From CAVTQY01 sp963736975 (GTDB taxonomy: Bacteria; Pseudomonadota; Alphaproteobacteria; Acetobacterales; Acetobacteraceae): 64,000 nt of DNA. The notes beneath the pieces were generated by a model. The model worked only from the letters and a program-made list of their open reading frames with translations. It was not told the origin of the DNA and searched no databases. The stretch spans positions 3,472,001 through 3,536,000 of the forward strand of contig CAVTQY010000001.1 in NCBI GenBank assembly GCA_963736975.1, read 5' to 3'. Position numbers and translations under genes: made by a program. Positions 51,954 to 60,590 of this stretch are shown here, one piece after another (the first letter of the stretch is position 1; each line of letters starts with the position of its first letter).

Positions 51954-53339
51954 TTATCCGCCGAGAGGCGACCAAGCGGGGTCGGAAGCTTCCGTCGGCG
52001 TCGGGATGGTGCGTTCGTTGAAACCGGTGATGTCCACCGAAGCGAGGCGCGAGGAAAACCCCTCGCCGCGGTTGCCAGTGGCTCGCGACTGGCTGAAATA
52101 CATAATCACCCGCCCGTTCGGCGCGAAAGTCGGCCCCTCGACGTCCCATCCCTGCGTCAGGATGCGCTCGCCGCTGCCGTCCGGATGCATCACGCCGATC
52201 GAGAAACTCGATTCGTCGCCGCCGAACCGGGTGAAGGCGATCAGGTCGCCGCGCGGCGACCACACCGGCGTCGCGTACCGGCCGCTGCCGAAGCTGATGC
52301 GCCGTGCACCGCCGCCTCCGGCGCCCATGATGTAGAGCTGCGGATCGCCGCCGCGATCGGAGTTGAACACGATCTGTGAGCCGTCCGGGCTGTAGCACGG
52401 GCTGACATCGATCGAATTCGAGTTGGTCAACTGGCGCATGCCGCGGCTGCCGATCTCGACCGCTACGATCGACGATCCCTGGCCGTGCGCCAGCGCCATG
52501 ATCACGCTGTTGCCGTCGGGCGAGAAACGCGGGGCGAAGGTCATGCCCTGGAAGTCGCCGAGCACGCTTTGCCGGCCGGAGCCGACGTCAAACAGATAAA
52601 CGCGCGGCTGCTGGTTTGCGTAGCTCATGAAGGCGATCTGGTCGCGCTTGGGGGAGAAACGCGGCGTCAACACTTCCCAGGCGCCGTTGGTGAGGAACCG
52701 GTTATTGGCGCCGTCCTGGTCCATGATGGCGAGCCGGCGGGTCTGCCGCCCGCGCGGCCCCGTCAGCGAGACATAGACGATGCGGGTATCGAAATAACCC
52801 GGCTCGCCGAGCAGCCGTTGATAGATCGCATCGGCGATAATATGGGCAATGCGGCGCCAGTTCCCCTGGGTGGTCGTATAGGCGGTGCCTTGCAACTGGG
52901 CCTGCGGCAGCACATCCCAAAGGCGGAACTCGACGCGCACGGAATCACCGCTGCCGGCGACCCGGCCGGTAACCAGCGCCTGCGCGCCGATCGCCGCCCA
53001 GTTCTGGAAATTCGGCGTCTCCGCGCCCGGCGCCCCGGCCTGCACGTAAGCCGCCTGGCTGATCACCCGGAACAGGCCGGAACTGGCGAGATCGTTGGTG
53101 ATCACCTGGACCATGTTGGTGCCAAGCTGCTGCGAGCCGGGATCGGCGCCGGCGAAATCGGGAATGGCGATGGGGATCGGTGCGGCGCGCGCGCGGCTGA
53201 CGTCGATTACCGCGCTTTGCGCGCCGGGCGCTGGTGCCGGCGCGCCCTGCGCGTGCAGCACGCCGGGGGCGACGAGTGCGCCAGCGGCGCCGGCAAGGAA
53301 AGCGCGGCGGCGCGAAAGTGCCTGGAAGCGGTCGGTCAT
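51954..53339 (-). CDS. tolB: Tol-Pal system protein TolB
   Basis: 461 residues from ATG 53339; ATG 53354 is an alternative. The N-terminus SRRRAFLAGAAGALVAPGVL is a twin-arginine-like signal. The N-terminal domain includes PIPIAIPDFAG; the six-bladed propeller has repeated SPDG/SPKR-type blades (APRFSPDGNSVIMALAHGQG, SPCYSPDGSQIVFNSDRGGD, PVWSPRGDLIAFTRFGGDES). It links Pal to TolA in outer-membrane constriction. It is the last tol gene here. Confidence 0.93.
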   Translation of the reverse strand: MTDRFQALSRRRAFLAGAAGALVAPGVLHAQGAPAPAPGAQSAVIDVSRARAAPIPIAIPDFAGADPGSQQLGTNMVQVITNDLASSGLFRVISQAAYVQAGAPGAETPNFQNWAAIGAQALVTGRVAGSGDSVRVEFRLWDVLPQAQLQGTAYTTTQGNWRRIAHIIADAIYQRLLGEPGYFDTRIVYVSLTGPRGRQTRRLAIMDQDGANNRFLTNGAWEVLTPRFSPKRDQIAFMSYANQQPRVYLFDVGSGRQSVLGDFQGMTFAPRFSPDGNSVIMALAHGQGSSIVAVEIGSRGMRQLTNSNSIDVSPCYSPDGSQIVFNSDRGGDPQLYIMGAGGGGARRISFGSGRYATPVWSPRGDLIAFTRFGGDESSFSIGVMHPDGSGERILTQGWDVEGPTFAPNGRVIMYFSQSRATGNRGEGFSSRLASVDITGFNERTIPTPTEASDPAWSPLGG

Positions 53340-53413
53340 ACGCGTCTCTTCCATGTTTGCTGGGGTGCCGCAACGCGGTGGGGGAGAGTTTCGATCATTT
53401 CATCCCGGCGCGA

Positions 53414-54415
53414 TTACGGCCTGAACCGGAACGTCAGCACGTTGTTTTTCCCCAACATTGTTCTTGGCAGGGGAAGATTGGAACAGTTCGGGTCGAGGAC
53501 GGCGTTGATCGCGCGCTCCGCGAAGGCGCGGAAATGCGGATCGCCGAGGCGGCCCTGGTCCTGCGGCGCCACTTGCGCGATGCGGACCACGCCGTTGGTG
53601 TCGGTGGTAACCGTCAGCATGGCCTGCATCTTGTCGAGATCGAGGGCTTCCGGATCGGACGTCCAGCAGCGGCGCACGAAAGCGCCGATAGCGCCGCGTT
53701 CGGCGGCGGTGAGCGCGGCTGTGTCATTGCCCAGAGGCGTGCCGCCACCGTTCGGGGCGCCGCCTTGCGCCGGGTTGTAGCGCGCAGTCGGGGATTGTTG
53801 CTTCAGCTCGGCGCGGAGCTTTTCCAGCGTGTTGTCAAGCGCATCGCTCTGCGGGGCCGGATTCTTGGTGGGATTGGGCTGCGAGGTTGCGCTGGGCGCC
53901 GGAGGCGGCGGAACGGGCAGGGGCGGGACCGGCAAAACCGGCTGCGGCTGGGGCTGGGCCTGCGTTTGCGTGGGCTGGACCGGCGTGGGTGGCGGCGGCA
54001 GCGGCAGGGTCGGTGCCGGAGTGGGGGTGGGTTGCGGCGGTGGCGTAGGGGTCGGCGGCGCCGGGGCAGGCGTCGCGGCGGTGGGTGCCGGCGGTGGAGG
54101 CGGCGGCGAAGGCGGCGGTGGCGGCGCGAACTCGTTCGGATTGGGTTGCGGCGGCTGAACCGCGGGCGGCACAGGCAGCGGGACCGGCGTCTGAGACGGG
54201 GCGGGGACCTGTCCGGGCGTCTCGGCTTTCATGGAGGAGGTCGCTGTGCCCTGAAAGACCATATCGACCGCTTCTTCCGGCGGTGTCTCGGGGGGGCGGA
54301 TGAAGGGAAGGCCGATCAGGATGGCGGCGATCAGGATGAGATGGATGCCGCCGGACAAGGCGGCGCCGCGACGCAGCTCCGGCGTGATGCCCGACGGGGT
54401 CATCCAAGTCCACAT
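53414..54415 (-). CDS. tolA: TolA-like energy-transducing protein, Pro-rich
   Basis: 333 residues. One membrane helix near the N-terminus (about 20-40, GGIHLILIAAILIGLPFI), then a very Pro-rich spacer (about 65-185), a short helix (ALDNTLEKLRAELKQQ) and a C-terminal domain with VRRCWTSDPEALDLDKMQAM and DPHFRAFAERAINAVLDPNC. In place of the Ala/Lys helical spacer of enterobacterial TolA, proline repeats span the periplasm. The TonB-like layout and tol neighbours support TolA. Confidence 0.85.
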   Translation of the reverse strand: MWTWMTPSGITPELRRGAALSGGIHLILIAAILIGLPFIRPPETPPEEAVDMVFQGTATSSMKAETPGQVPAPSQTPVPLPVPPAVQPPQPNPNEFAPPPPPSPPPPPPAPTAATPAPAPPTPTPPPQPTPTPAPTLPLPPPPTPVQPTQTQAQPQPQPVLPVPPLPVPPPPAPSATSQPNPTKNPAPQSDALDNTLEKLRAELKQQSPTARYNPAQGGAPNGGGTPLGNDTAALTAAERGAIGAFVRRCWTSDPEALDLDKMQAMLTVTTDTNGVVRIAQVAPQDQGRLGDPHFRAFAERAINAVLDPNCSNLPLPRTMLGKNNVLTFRFRP

Positions 54416-54424
54416 CAGGCGTGC

Positions 54425-54937
<513 letters not shown>

Positions 54938-54940
54938 GGG

Positions 54941-55657
54941 TCAGCCTCGCTCCTCGCTCTGTCGGGACAGGATGGCGCTGAATTCGGTGCCGAAGGCTTC
55001 GAGCCGGGCGGCAAAGCGGGCTAGGTCGTTGGTGATCTTGTTGTAGGCAAGCACGGCGGGGATGGCGGCAACCAAGCCGATGGCGGTCGCGAACAGCGCC
55101 TCGGCGATGCCGGGCGCGACGACCGCGAGGTTCGTGTTGTGCACGGCGGCGATCGCCGAGAAGCTATGCATAATGCCCCACACGGTTCCGAACAGGCCGA
55201 TGAACGGGGCGGTGGCGCCGACCGAGGCGAGGAACACCATCCAACGCTCCAACCGGTCCATCTCGCGCTGGATGGTCACCACGATGGCGCGATCGACCCG
55301 TTCGCGCACGCCGGTGTGGCTGATATCGGCGCCGGCGACGCGCACGGTGCGGCGCCATTCGCCCATGGCAGCGCCGAATACGGCCGCCATCGGATGGGCG
55401 GGGCGCGTGCCTTCCTGATCGAACAGGTCTTCGAGGCTGCCGCCGGACCAGAACTTGTCCTCGAACGCATCGGCTTCGCGGCGCACGTTCCGCAGCGTGG
55501 ACCATTTCTCGAACACCACGGCCCAGACCCAGATGCTGGCGAACAGCAGTCCGATGATGACCAGTTTCACCAGGATATCCGCCTGCAAGAACAAGCCCCA
55601 GATCGACAGGTCGCTGCCTGCCGCGGCCAGGTTCGCCGCATCGACTGCGCGGTCCAC
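54941..55657 (-). CDS. tolQ: TolQ/ExbB family proton-channel subunit
   Basis: 238 residues with three membrane helices (about 22-44, 135-160, 178-200). Marks are LGATAPFIGLFGTVWGIMHS-like SVGATAPFIGLFGTVWGIMH, and GIAEALFATAIGLVAAIPAV. The gene sits between ybgC and tolR with 3- to 13-base gaps, the standard tol order. Confidence 0.94.
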   Translation of the reverse strand: MDRAVDAANLAAAGSDLSIWGLFLQADILVKLVIIGLLFASIWVWAVVFEKWSTLRNVRREADAFEDKFWSGGSLEDLFDQEGTRPAHPMAAVFGAAMGEWRRTVRVAGADISHTGVRERVDRAIVVTIQREMDRLERWMVFLASVGATAPFIGLFGTVWGIMHSFSAIAAVHNTNLAVVAPGIAEALFATAIGLVAAIPAVLAYNKITNDLARFAARLEAFGTEFSAILSRQSEERG

Positions 55658-55669
55658 TCCTTCAACTCC

Positions 55670-56122
55670 TCATCCGGCGGGCGTTGCCGCCCGCATCGAT
55701 TCCAATGCATCCCGCCAGCGGGGCGGGATACGGGCTGGCCAGTGGCCCCCCGGCGGCACACAGGCAAGCTCGACTTCGACCACTGCGCAGGGTCCTTCCG
55801 GGCCCTGCACCTCCTGACGCAGCACCACGGCGGCGGCGCGCATCCTGACCGGCTGCGTGACGACCACGAGCGAATTGTCGAGCCGGGCGGGGCGGAGATA
55901 ATCCACTTTGACGCGCCGCACCACGAACATGAGGTTGCACTCGCGCAGCATTGCGGCATGGGGGACGCCCAGGTCGCGCAGGGCTTCCGTGCGCGCCCGC
56001 TCGGCGAAGCGGAGATAGTTGGCGTGATACACGATCCCGGCGGCGTCGGTATCCTCGTAATAGACGCGCAACCCGTAGCGGTGGCGGCCTTCCGAGAGCG
56101 TGGCGCCCGGGTTGCCGGTCAT
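55670..56122 (-). CDS. ybgC: Tol-Pal-associated acyl-CoA thioesterase
   Basis: 150 residues, hot-dog fold. YEDTDAAGIVYHANYLRFAE holds the catalytic Asp of YbgC-type thioesterases, and FVVRRVKVDYLRPARLDNSL follows. YbgC hydrolyses acyl-CoAs at the membrane and is nearly always linked to tolQ. The start overlaps the ruvB stop by 4 bases. Confidence 0.92.
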   Translation of the reverse strand: MTGNPGATLSEGRHRYGLRVYYEDTDAAGIVYHANYLRFAERARTEALRDLGVPHAAMLRECNLMFVVRRVKVDYLRPARLDNSLVVVTQPVRMRAAAVVLRQEVQGPEGPCAVVEVELACVPPGGHWPARIPPRWRDALESMRAATPAG

Positions 56123-57162
56123 CCATCGTCGTCCCGCAGCAGGTCGAGCTGGTCGGGCAGGCGGGCAGGCGGGGCGAGATCGAGATGCCGCCAGCCCGGC
56201 ACGCCGAGCACGCGGCCGCGGCTGGTGCGGAGCACCAGGCCCTCCTGGATCAGGAAGGGTTCGACGACATCTTCCAGCGTGTCGCGCGCTTCGGCGAGCG
56301 CGGCGGCGAGGGTCTCGACGCCGACCGGGCCGCCGGCATGGTGCTCGGCGATGCGCAGCAGGTAGCGGCGGTCCATCGCGTCGAGGCCGAGCGCATCGAC
56401 CTCCAGCCGGGTGAGGGCGGCATCGGCGGTGGCCTTGTCCACCCGCGCGGCGCCGGCGACGGCGGCGAAGTCGCGCACGCGGCGGAGCAGGCGGCCGGCG
56501 ACGCGCGGGGTGCCGCGGGAGCGGCGGGCGATCTCGGCGGCGCCGTCCTGGGTGAGCGCCATGCCGAGTTTTTCCGCCCCGCGCCGAAGAATGAGTTCCA
56601 GTTCCGCCGGGGTGTAGAAAATCAGGCGCAGCGGGATGCCGAAACGGTCGCGCAACGGGGTGGCCAGCAGGCCCGCGCGGGTGGTGGCGCCGACCAGGGT
56701 GAAGGGCGGCAGGTCGATGCGGACGGAGCGGGCGGCCGGCCCTTCGCCGATGATGAGGTCGAGCTGGAAATCCTCCATCGCGGGGTAGAGGATTTCCTCG
56801 ATGGCGGGCTGCAGACGGTGGATCTCGTCGATGAACAGCACGTCGCGCGGCTGGAGGTTGGTGAGGATGGCGGCGAGATCGCCGGCCCGCTGGATGACGG
56901 GGCCGGAGGTGGCGCGAAAGCCGACGCCAAGCTCGCGAGCGATGATCTGGGCGAGGGTGGTTTTGCCGAGGCCGGGTGGGCCGTGCAGCAGGACGTGGTC
57001 GAGGGCTTCAGCGCGGGCGCGGGCCGCCTCGATAAAGATGGCGAGGTTTTCGCGGCTTGCTTTCTGGCCGACGAATTCGGCGAGGGTCTGGGGCCGGAGG
57101 GAGGCTTCGGCGGCGTCTTCCTCGCGGCGGGCAGGGGTGACGGTGCGGGCGGTCTCGCTCAT
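56119..57162 (-). CDS. ruvB: Holliday junction branch migration ATPase RuvB
   Basis: 347 residues. Walker A LHGPPGLGKTTLAQIIAREL, Walker B DVLFIDEIHRLQP, sensor I LVGATTRAGLLATPLRDRFG, and the C-terminal winged helix (PFLIQEGLVLRTSRGRVLG). The final residues continue to DDG. It drives branch migration with RuvA. It overlaps ruvA and ybgC by 4 bases each. Confidence 0.96.
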   Translation of the reverse strand: MSETARTVTPARREEDAAEASLRPQTLAEFVGQKASRENLAIFIEAARARAEALDHVLLHGPPGLGKTTLAQIIARELGVGFRATSGPVIQRAGDLAAILTNLQPRDVLFIDEIHRLQPAIEEILYPAMEDFQLDLIIGEGPAARSVRIDLPPFTLVGATTRAGLLATPLRDRFGIPLRLIFYTPAELELILRRGAEKLGMALTQDGAAEIARRSRGTPRVAGRLLRRVRDFAAVAGAARVDKATADAALTRLEVDALGLDAMDRRYLLRIAEHHAGGPVGVETLAAALAEARDTLEDVVEPFLIQEGLVLRTSRGRVLGVPGWRHLDLAPPARLPDQLDLLRDDDG

Positions 57163-57755
57163 CGGGCGAGTTCTTTGAGGCTGTCGCGGATCACGGCGTC
57201 AAGGCTGGCCACATCGCCGAGGCGTTCGAGGGTACGGGCGACAGCGGGTTGAGCCTCGGGGCGGCGGTATCCGAGATTGACCAGGGCTGAGACGGCATCG
57301 GCGGCGATGCCTGTCGGGGCGATGGGCGCGGCGGGCAGGCTGGCCGACGGCATGCCGCCGGCTTTTTCCCTGAGTTCGGTGAGCAGGCGGAGGGCGAGGC
57401 GGGCTCCGACGCCGGGCGCCCGGGTGAGGCTGGCGCGGTCGGCGGAGGCGATGGCGGTGACGAGGTCGCGCGGCGAGAGGGCGGAGAGAACCGAGAGCGC
57501 CACCTTGGCGCCGACGCCCTGGACGGTGGTGAGCAGACGAAACCAGTCGCGCTCGGCGGCATCGGCGAAGCCGTACAGCAGGATGGCGTCGTCGCGCAGG
57601 TGGGTCTCGATCAAGAGCTGGGCGGGGTGCGGGGTCCCGGGGAGGGCGGCGAGGGTGCGGGTGGAGGCGTGCACGAGATAGCCGACGCCGGCGACATCGA
57701 CGACGCAGCTTGCCTCATCGCGCTGTACGATCTGGCCGATGAGCCGGGCGATCAC
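57159..57755 (-). CDS. ruvA: Holliday junction DNA-binding protein RuvA
   Basis: 198 residues from GTG 57755 (VIARLIGQIV), with AGGAGG upstream; a TTG seven codons earlier is rejected. The OB-fold is GVGYLVHASTRTLAALPG ... ETHLRDDAILLYGFADAAER; HhH motifs are LLTTVQGVGAKVALSVL and LTRAPGVGARLALRLL; the C-terminal domain binds RuvB. The GTG overlaps the ruvC stop (GTGA). Confidence 0.95.
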   Translation of the reverse strand: MIARLIGQIVQRDEASCVVDVAGVGYLVHASTRTLAALPGTPHPAQLLIETHLRDDAILLYGFADAAERDWFRLLTTVQGVGAKVALSVLSALSPRDLVTAIASADRASLTRAPGVGARLALRLLTELREKAGGMPSASLPAAPIAPTGIAADAVSALVNLGYRRPEAQPAVARTLERLGDVASLDAVIRDSLKELAR

Positions 57756-58255
57756 GCGGTTCTGGCCTCCTGCCAAACGAGGCGGGTGGCGCGGTGATGG
57801 GCGTGACAGATCGCGACGGCAAGGGCGTCGGCGGCATCGGCGCGGCCGAGCGCGGCGCCGGGAAGCAGGCGGCGGACCATCATCTGCACTTGGGCTTTGT
57901 CGGCGCTGCCGGTGCCGACCACGGCGCGTTTGACGGCCTTGGCGCCGTATTCGGTGACCGGGACGCCGGCGAGGGCCGGGGCGAGCAGGGCGATGCCGCG
58001 GGCATAGCCGAGCTTCAGCGTCGCAGTGCCGTTCCGGTTGACGTAGGTCTCCTCGATGGCGGCTTCGTCGGGGCGGTGCGTGGCGATCAGCCCGGCGAGG
58101 GCTTCGTGCAGGGCCCGCAGGCGTTCGGGCACGCCCTGGGTATGGTCGACAGCGATCACGCCGTTCCCGAGATGGCGGAGGCGGTTGCCGTCAGCCTCGA
58201 TCAGGCCCCAGCCGGTGATGCGCAGACCGGGATCGATGCCGAGCAGGCGGGTCAT
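57752..58255 (-). CDS. ruvC: Crossover junction endodeoxyribonuclease RuvC
   Basis: 167 residues, RNase H-like fold. Asp7 in LLGIDPGLRITGWG, Glu in AAIEETYVNRN, and the C-terminal DAADALAVAICHAH provide the four acidic catalytic residues. It resolves Holliday junctions with RuvAB. It is the first gene of the ruvCAB-ybgC-tolQRAB operon; its promoter should lie within 58256-58397. Confidence 0.95.
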   Translation of the reverse strand: MTRLLGIDPGLRITGWGLIEADGNRLRHLGNGVIAVDHTQGVPERLRALHEALAGLIATHRPDEAAIEETYVNRNGTATLKLGYARGIALLAPALAGVPVTEYGAKAVKRAVVGTGSADKAQVQMMVRRLLPGAALGRADAADALAVAICHAHHRATRLVWQEARTA

Positions 58256-58397
58256 GCGGCGACTCGGGTTGTAGTGGTTGGGTAATCATAGGCCGATTGG
58301 GGTGGGACGGCACGGGAGGGTTTTGTCCCGGGACGGTATTGCCTGGAGAGCACGGTTCGTCTTACATTGCGTGTTAACTCTTGTATGCGAGGTCATC

Positions 58398-58685
58398 ATG
58401 AGCCCCGTCAGGGCAAGCGCGGCTGATACCGTGACATTCCGGCTGGATCCGGCGCTAAAGGCGGAGCTGACGGGTCTGGCCGAACAGGAGCATAAGTCCT
58501 TGGGCGAACTGTTGCGTGAGTTGGCACGTGACCGGGTTGAGCGGGAACATCGTCTTGCGTTCGAGGCGGAGGCGCGGCGGCAGTCGCTGCTGATTGCCAA
58601 GCGCGCCCGGGATCCCGGCAGCGATGAGGCCGAGGTCATGCGCTGGATCGAGGAGACAGCCGACCGTGCCGGGTGGGAGGCTTGA
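58398..58685 (+). CDS. Ribbon-helix-helix antitoxin
   Basis: 95 residues from ATG 58398. DTVTFRLDPALKAELTGLAE with EQEHKSLGELLRELARDRVE is a ribbon-helix-helix DNA-binding start; the C-terminal helices (DEAEVMRWIEETADRAGWEA) would wrap the toxin. It is followed directly, with overlap, by a MazF/PemK-like gene, so it is the antitoxin and likely autorepressor of the pair. Confidence 0.8.
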   Translation: MSPVRASAADTVTFRLDPALKAELTGLAEQEHKSLGELLRELARDRVEREHRLAFEAEARRQSLLIAKRARDPGSDEAEVMRWIEETADRAGWEA

Positions 58686-59035
58686 GGCGCGGGGATCTGG
58701 CTGTAGCGGCTCTGTCCGGCGATTACGGCAAGCCGCGTCCGGTGTTGGTCGTTCAGGACGATGCGTTCGAGGCTTTGCCGTCAGTCACGGTGCTGCCGTT
58801 GACCAGCGATTTGCAGGATGCGCCGCTAGTTCGGGTTGCGGTGGAAGCCGATGGCGGCAGCGGATTGGAGCGACGGTCGCAGGTGATGATCGATAAGGCG
58901 GTGACGCTTCCTCGTGGCCGGGTCGGGCAGTGGATCGGTCGGCTGGATGGCGCCGCGATGCGGAGGGTGGATGCCGCGCTGGCCGGGTTCCTGGGATTGA
59001 GGCTCGGCGACTTAACCGGCGACCAACGGCGTTAA
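58673..59035 (+). CDS. MazF/PemK-family endoribonuclease toxin
   Basis: 120 residues from GTG 58673; TTG 58682 is an alternative. LRRGDLAVAALSGDYGKPRP with VLVVQDDAF matches the MazF start (RGD-VW-V---G--GK-RP-LVVQ), and SVTVLPLTSD follows, with SQVMIDKAVTLPRGRVGQWI. The family cleaves mRNA. The start lies inside the end of the antitoxin gene, so translation is coupled. Confidence 0.85.
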   Translation: MGGLRRGDLAVAALSGDYGKPRPVLVVQDDAFEALPSVTVLPLTSDLQDAPLVRVAVEADGGSGLERRSQVMIDKAVTLPRGRVGQWIGRLDGAAMRRVDAALAGFLGLRLGDLTGDQRR

Positions 59036-59062
59036 ATTCGGTGCCACGACGCGTCCGCTTTA

Positions 59063-60049
59063 CTAGGACGTCGCCTTCCCGAGCGTGTCCGCCGCGTGGG
59101 CGCCGCGGCGGCCCATCGGCTCCGGCCGACCCTTGGTCGTGTCGTGTCGCGTCTGTCGTTCCGACTCAGCATTGATCTCCGCCCCGAGCAGCACGACATA
59201 AGCCGACAGCCACAGCCACGTGAGCAATGCGATGATCGCACCCAGCGATCCGTAGGTTTTGTTGTAGTCGCTGAAATGCGCCACATAGACCGTGAACAGG
59301 ATAGAAGCCACGACCCACAGCAGCGTTGCGATCACTGCCCCTGGTGAAATCCACCGCCATTTCGCCTCATCGCGGTCGGGAGCGTAGCGGTACAACACAG
59401 CCAGCAGCGTCATCACGAACACGATCAGCAACGGCCATTCGACGATATACGCCACCCATTTGGCCGTGCCACTCACGCCGATGCCGCTCAGCACCGCCGG
59501 CAGGCCGGCAATGAGCGCGATTGAAACTAATCCGCCGATGATCAGGCCGAGCGTCAGCACGATCGCGACAAGGTTGAACCGAAACCAGCTTCGCCGCTCC
59601 TCCTGCCCATAGGCGATGTCGAGCGCGGTGATCATGCCGCTCATGCCGCGCGAGGCGCTCCAGATCGACAGCAACAGGCCGACGACGACGCCGATGCTCA
59701 GGGCGCCGCCAGATGCGGACACAAGCTGGTGCAGCTCGCTGCTGATCAGGTCGCGCGACGATCCGGGCAGCAGGCCGGACATCGCGCCCACTTCCTTCTC
59801 CACCTGGGACGGATCGGCCACCAAGCCATAGATCGAGACCAGGGCGGCGAGTCCTGGAAACAGGGCCAGCAGCACGTAGTACGTCACGCCGCCCGCCACC
59901 AGCGAAAGGTTCTTCTTGCCGCTCTCGGCGTAGGCTCGCTTGAGGATGTCCTTCCAGCCACGGGGCGGAATGTCCTGCGGCCGCTCGGCTTCCCGGCCTC
60001 GGCCGGCTTCGGGAGGTTGCGATGCGTGCTCGTCGGCCACGATGCCCAC
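59063..60049 (-). CDS. YihY/BrkB-family inner membrane protein
   Basis: 328 residues from GTG 60049. NLSLVAGGVTYYVLLALFPG is the YihY signature, followed by about six membrane helices (for example SIGVVVGLLLSIWSASRGMS and VIATLLWVVASILFTVYVAH). The cytoplasmic N-terminal ~40 residues and C-terminal ~30 are polar. Despite the old 'RNase BN' or BrkB names, no activity is established for the family. Confidence 0.85.
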   Translation of the reverse strand: MGIVADEHASQPPEAGRGREAERPQDIPPRGWKDILKRAYAESGKKNLSLVAGGVTYYVLLALFPGLAALVSIYGLVADPSQVEKEVGAMSGLLPGSSRDLISSELHQLVSASGGALSIGVVVGLLLSIWSASRGMSGMITALDIAYGQEERRSWFRFNLVAIVLTLGLIIGGLVSIALIAGLPAVLSGIGVSGTAKWVAYIVEWPLLIVFVMTLLAVLYRYAPDRDEAKWRWISPGAVIATLLWVVASILFTVYVAHFSDYNKTYGSLGAIIALLTWLWLSAYVVLLGAEINAESERQTRHDTTKGRPEPMGRRGAHAADTLGKATS

Positions 60050-60203
60050 CTTACTGCATGGTCAGGCTTTAACCGAACGGCAGCGAAGGCGGTTCCATTG
60101 ATGGCTCACGGCCGGCGCGGCGTGCGGACCCATCCTTGCGGAGGGTTCAGTTGAGGTTTATGTTATTCCCTCGTCATGCAGTTATCCCGCACGGGGGACG
60201 CGG

Positions 60204-60530
60204 ATGATGCGTGTTGCCACGATTGCGGCTATTGCCCTGGCACTGGCGGCCGGATCGGGTTCGGCGCGCGCGGGCTTTGTCGCCGCCTCGGACGATCCCC
60301 AGGTAGTGTTCTCGATCCCCGGCACCCAGACCGAAATCCCTGCGAAGATCGCCCCGAAGACCGGGCCGGACTCAACGATGTACGATCTGCAGGATCTTGG
60401 GCGGGCCCATTTCACGCCGAACGCCGATGTGGGCCGGCCGACCTTTAACAACGTGATCTCGGAGCCAGCTTCACTGGTCCTGCTCGGCGTCGGCATGGTC
60501 GGGATCGGCTGGGCGCGACGGCGACGTTAG
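60204..60530 (+). CDS. Short PEP-CTERM exported protein
   Basis: 108 residues. Signal peptide RVATIAAIALALAAGSGSAR with following A-G; a short polar mature part of about 60 residues; then SEPASLVLLGVGMVGIGWAR and RRR, a PEP-CTERM signal with SEP in place of PEP. Such proteins are processed by exosortase, often with extracellular polysaccharide production. No exosortase gene is in the window. Confidence 0.75.
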   Translation: MMRVATIAAIALALAAGSGSARAGFVAASDDPQVVFSIPGTQTEIPAKIAPKTGPDSTMYDLQDLGRAHFTPNADVGRPTFNNVISEPASLVLLGVGMVGIGWARRRR

Positions 60531-60590
60531 ACCGTGATCGCCTGATGGCGGGCACGTCGGAAAGCGTGAATCACGATCTTAAACAAAGAC

